A DNA stretch of 64,000 nt, from positions 735,501 through 799,500 of the forward strand of contig BSBK01002083.1 of NCBI GenBank assembly GCA_027943335.1. The letters are read 5' to 3'. This document shows, piece after piece, positions 63,843 to 64,000 of the stretch. Position 1 is the stretch's first letter. Each line of letters begins with the position of its first letter. Under the pieces are notes generated by a model, which saw only the letters and a list, made by a program, of their open reading frames with translations, searched no databases and was not told the DNA's origin. Position numbers and translations under genes: made by a program. This DNA comes from Chamaecyparis obtusa (taxonomy: Eukaryota; Streptophyta; Pinopsida; Cupressales; Cupressaceae).

Positions 63843-64000
63843 CCACTCAATCCCTCTAACCCACCATCACACGTTGGCCTTTCTCCCAATAGGATTTTGA
63901 CCTTGTGGGCTATATATTTCCCAACTCTTCTAGTGGCCAAAAATATAGTCTAGCTACTATAAAGTATTTTACCAAGTGGGTTGAAGCAATCCACCTCACC
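63843..64000 (+). pseudogene. Tat2 integrase core, start
   Basis: After a stop: FDLVGYIFPNSSSGQKYSLA then TKYFTKWVEAIHLT-like sequence, with the first catalytic Asp in DFDLVG. Truncated by the window end. Confidence 0.85.

Overview
This window is repeat-only DNA from a land plant, most probably a large-genome gymnosperm such as a conifer. That placement is inferred from style alone: AT-rich sequence, deeply nested and old Ty3/gypsy and Ty1/copia LTR retrotransposons, long non-coding leaders, and no host exon that I can recognise. No functional host gene, rRNA, tRNA or CRISPR array was found. All recognisable coding sequence belongs to retrotransposons, and every gag/pol reading frame is broken by stops or frameshifts.

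Left half. Positions 1-2833 hold a decayed minus-strand Ty1/copia gag-protease with its primer binding site and the edge of its 5' LTR. A complete minus-strand Tat-lineage Ty3/gypsy element, here called Tat1 (2834-17308), sits inside that LTR. Tat1 has two ~1.2 kb LTRs, a perfect 5-bp target duplication (CATAT), a PBS and a polypurine tract. Its gag, protease, G-patch-like segment, RT, RNase H, second (archaeal-type) RNase H and integrase are all recognisable but carry about a dozen nonsense codons. From 17314 to 21667 lies anonymous AT-rich DNA with a MITE-like element and a foldback element.

Right half, a nest of insertions. A gypsy-type LTR (21668-22284) is cut by a plus-strand copia element (22285-24260). 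That copia is cut inside its gag region by a second Tat-lineage element, Tat2 (24261 to beyond 64000, plus strand). Tat2 is in turn cut by: (i) a minus-strand chromovirus (28420-37188, duplication TCAAG), itself cut by a 2.9 kb non-autonomous LTR element with apparently identical LTRs (32800-35686); (ii) an ~18 kb composite block (38270-56235) of non-coding LTR material, (TA)n arrays and a LARD-like minus-strand element; (iii) a ~1.4 kb LTR-like insert in RT (59802-61174); and (iv) an 0.8 kb segment in integrase flanked by a perfect 243-bp direct duplication. Insertion order can be read from the interrupted frames.

The most unusual signal is in the non-coding parts. Several unrelated elements carry arrays of short hairpins or short signature motifs in their leaders. 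The clearest is at 25643-26204 in Tat2: ~20-bp hairpins whose loop stays near GTCTCT while the stem arms change together. Comparable arrays occur in the Tat1 leader, in the young non-autonomous element (stems CGGAA/TTCCG in ~180-bp repeats), and in a GC-rich minisatellite at 38888-39023. A second pattern is that the premature stops are almost all TAG or TGA, as expected from C-to-T decay at methylated CAG and CGA codons.
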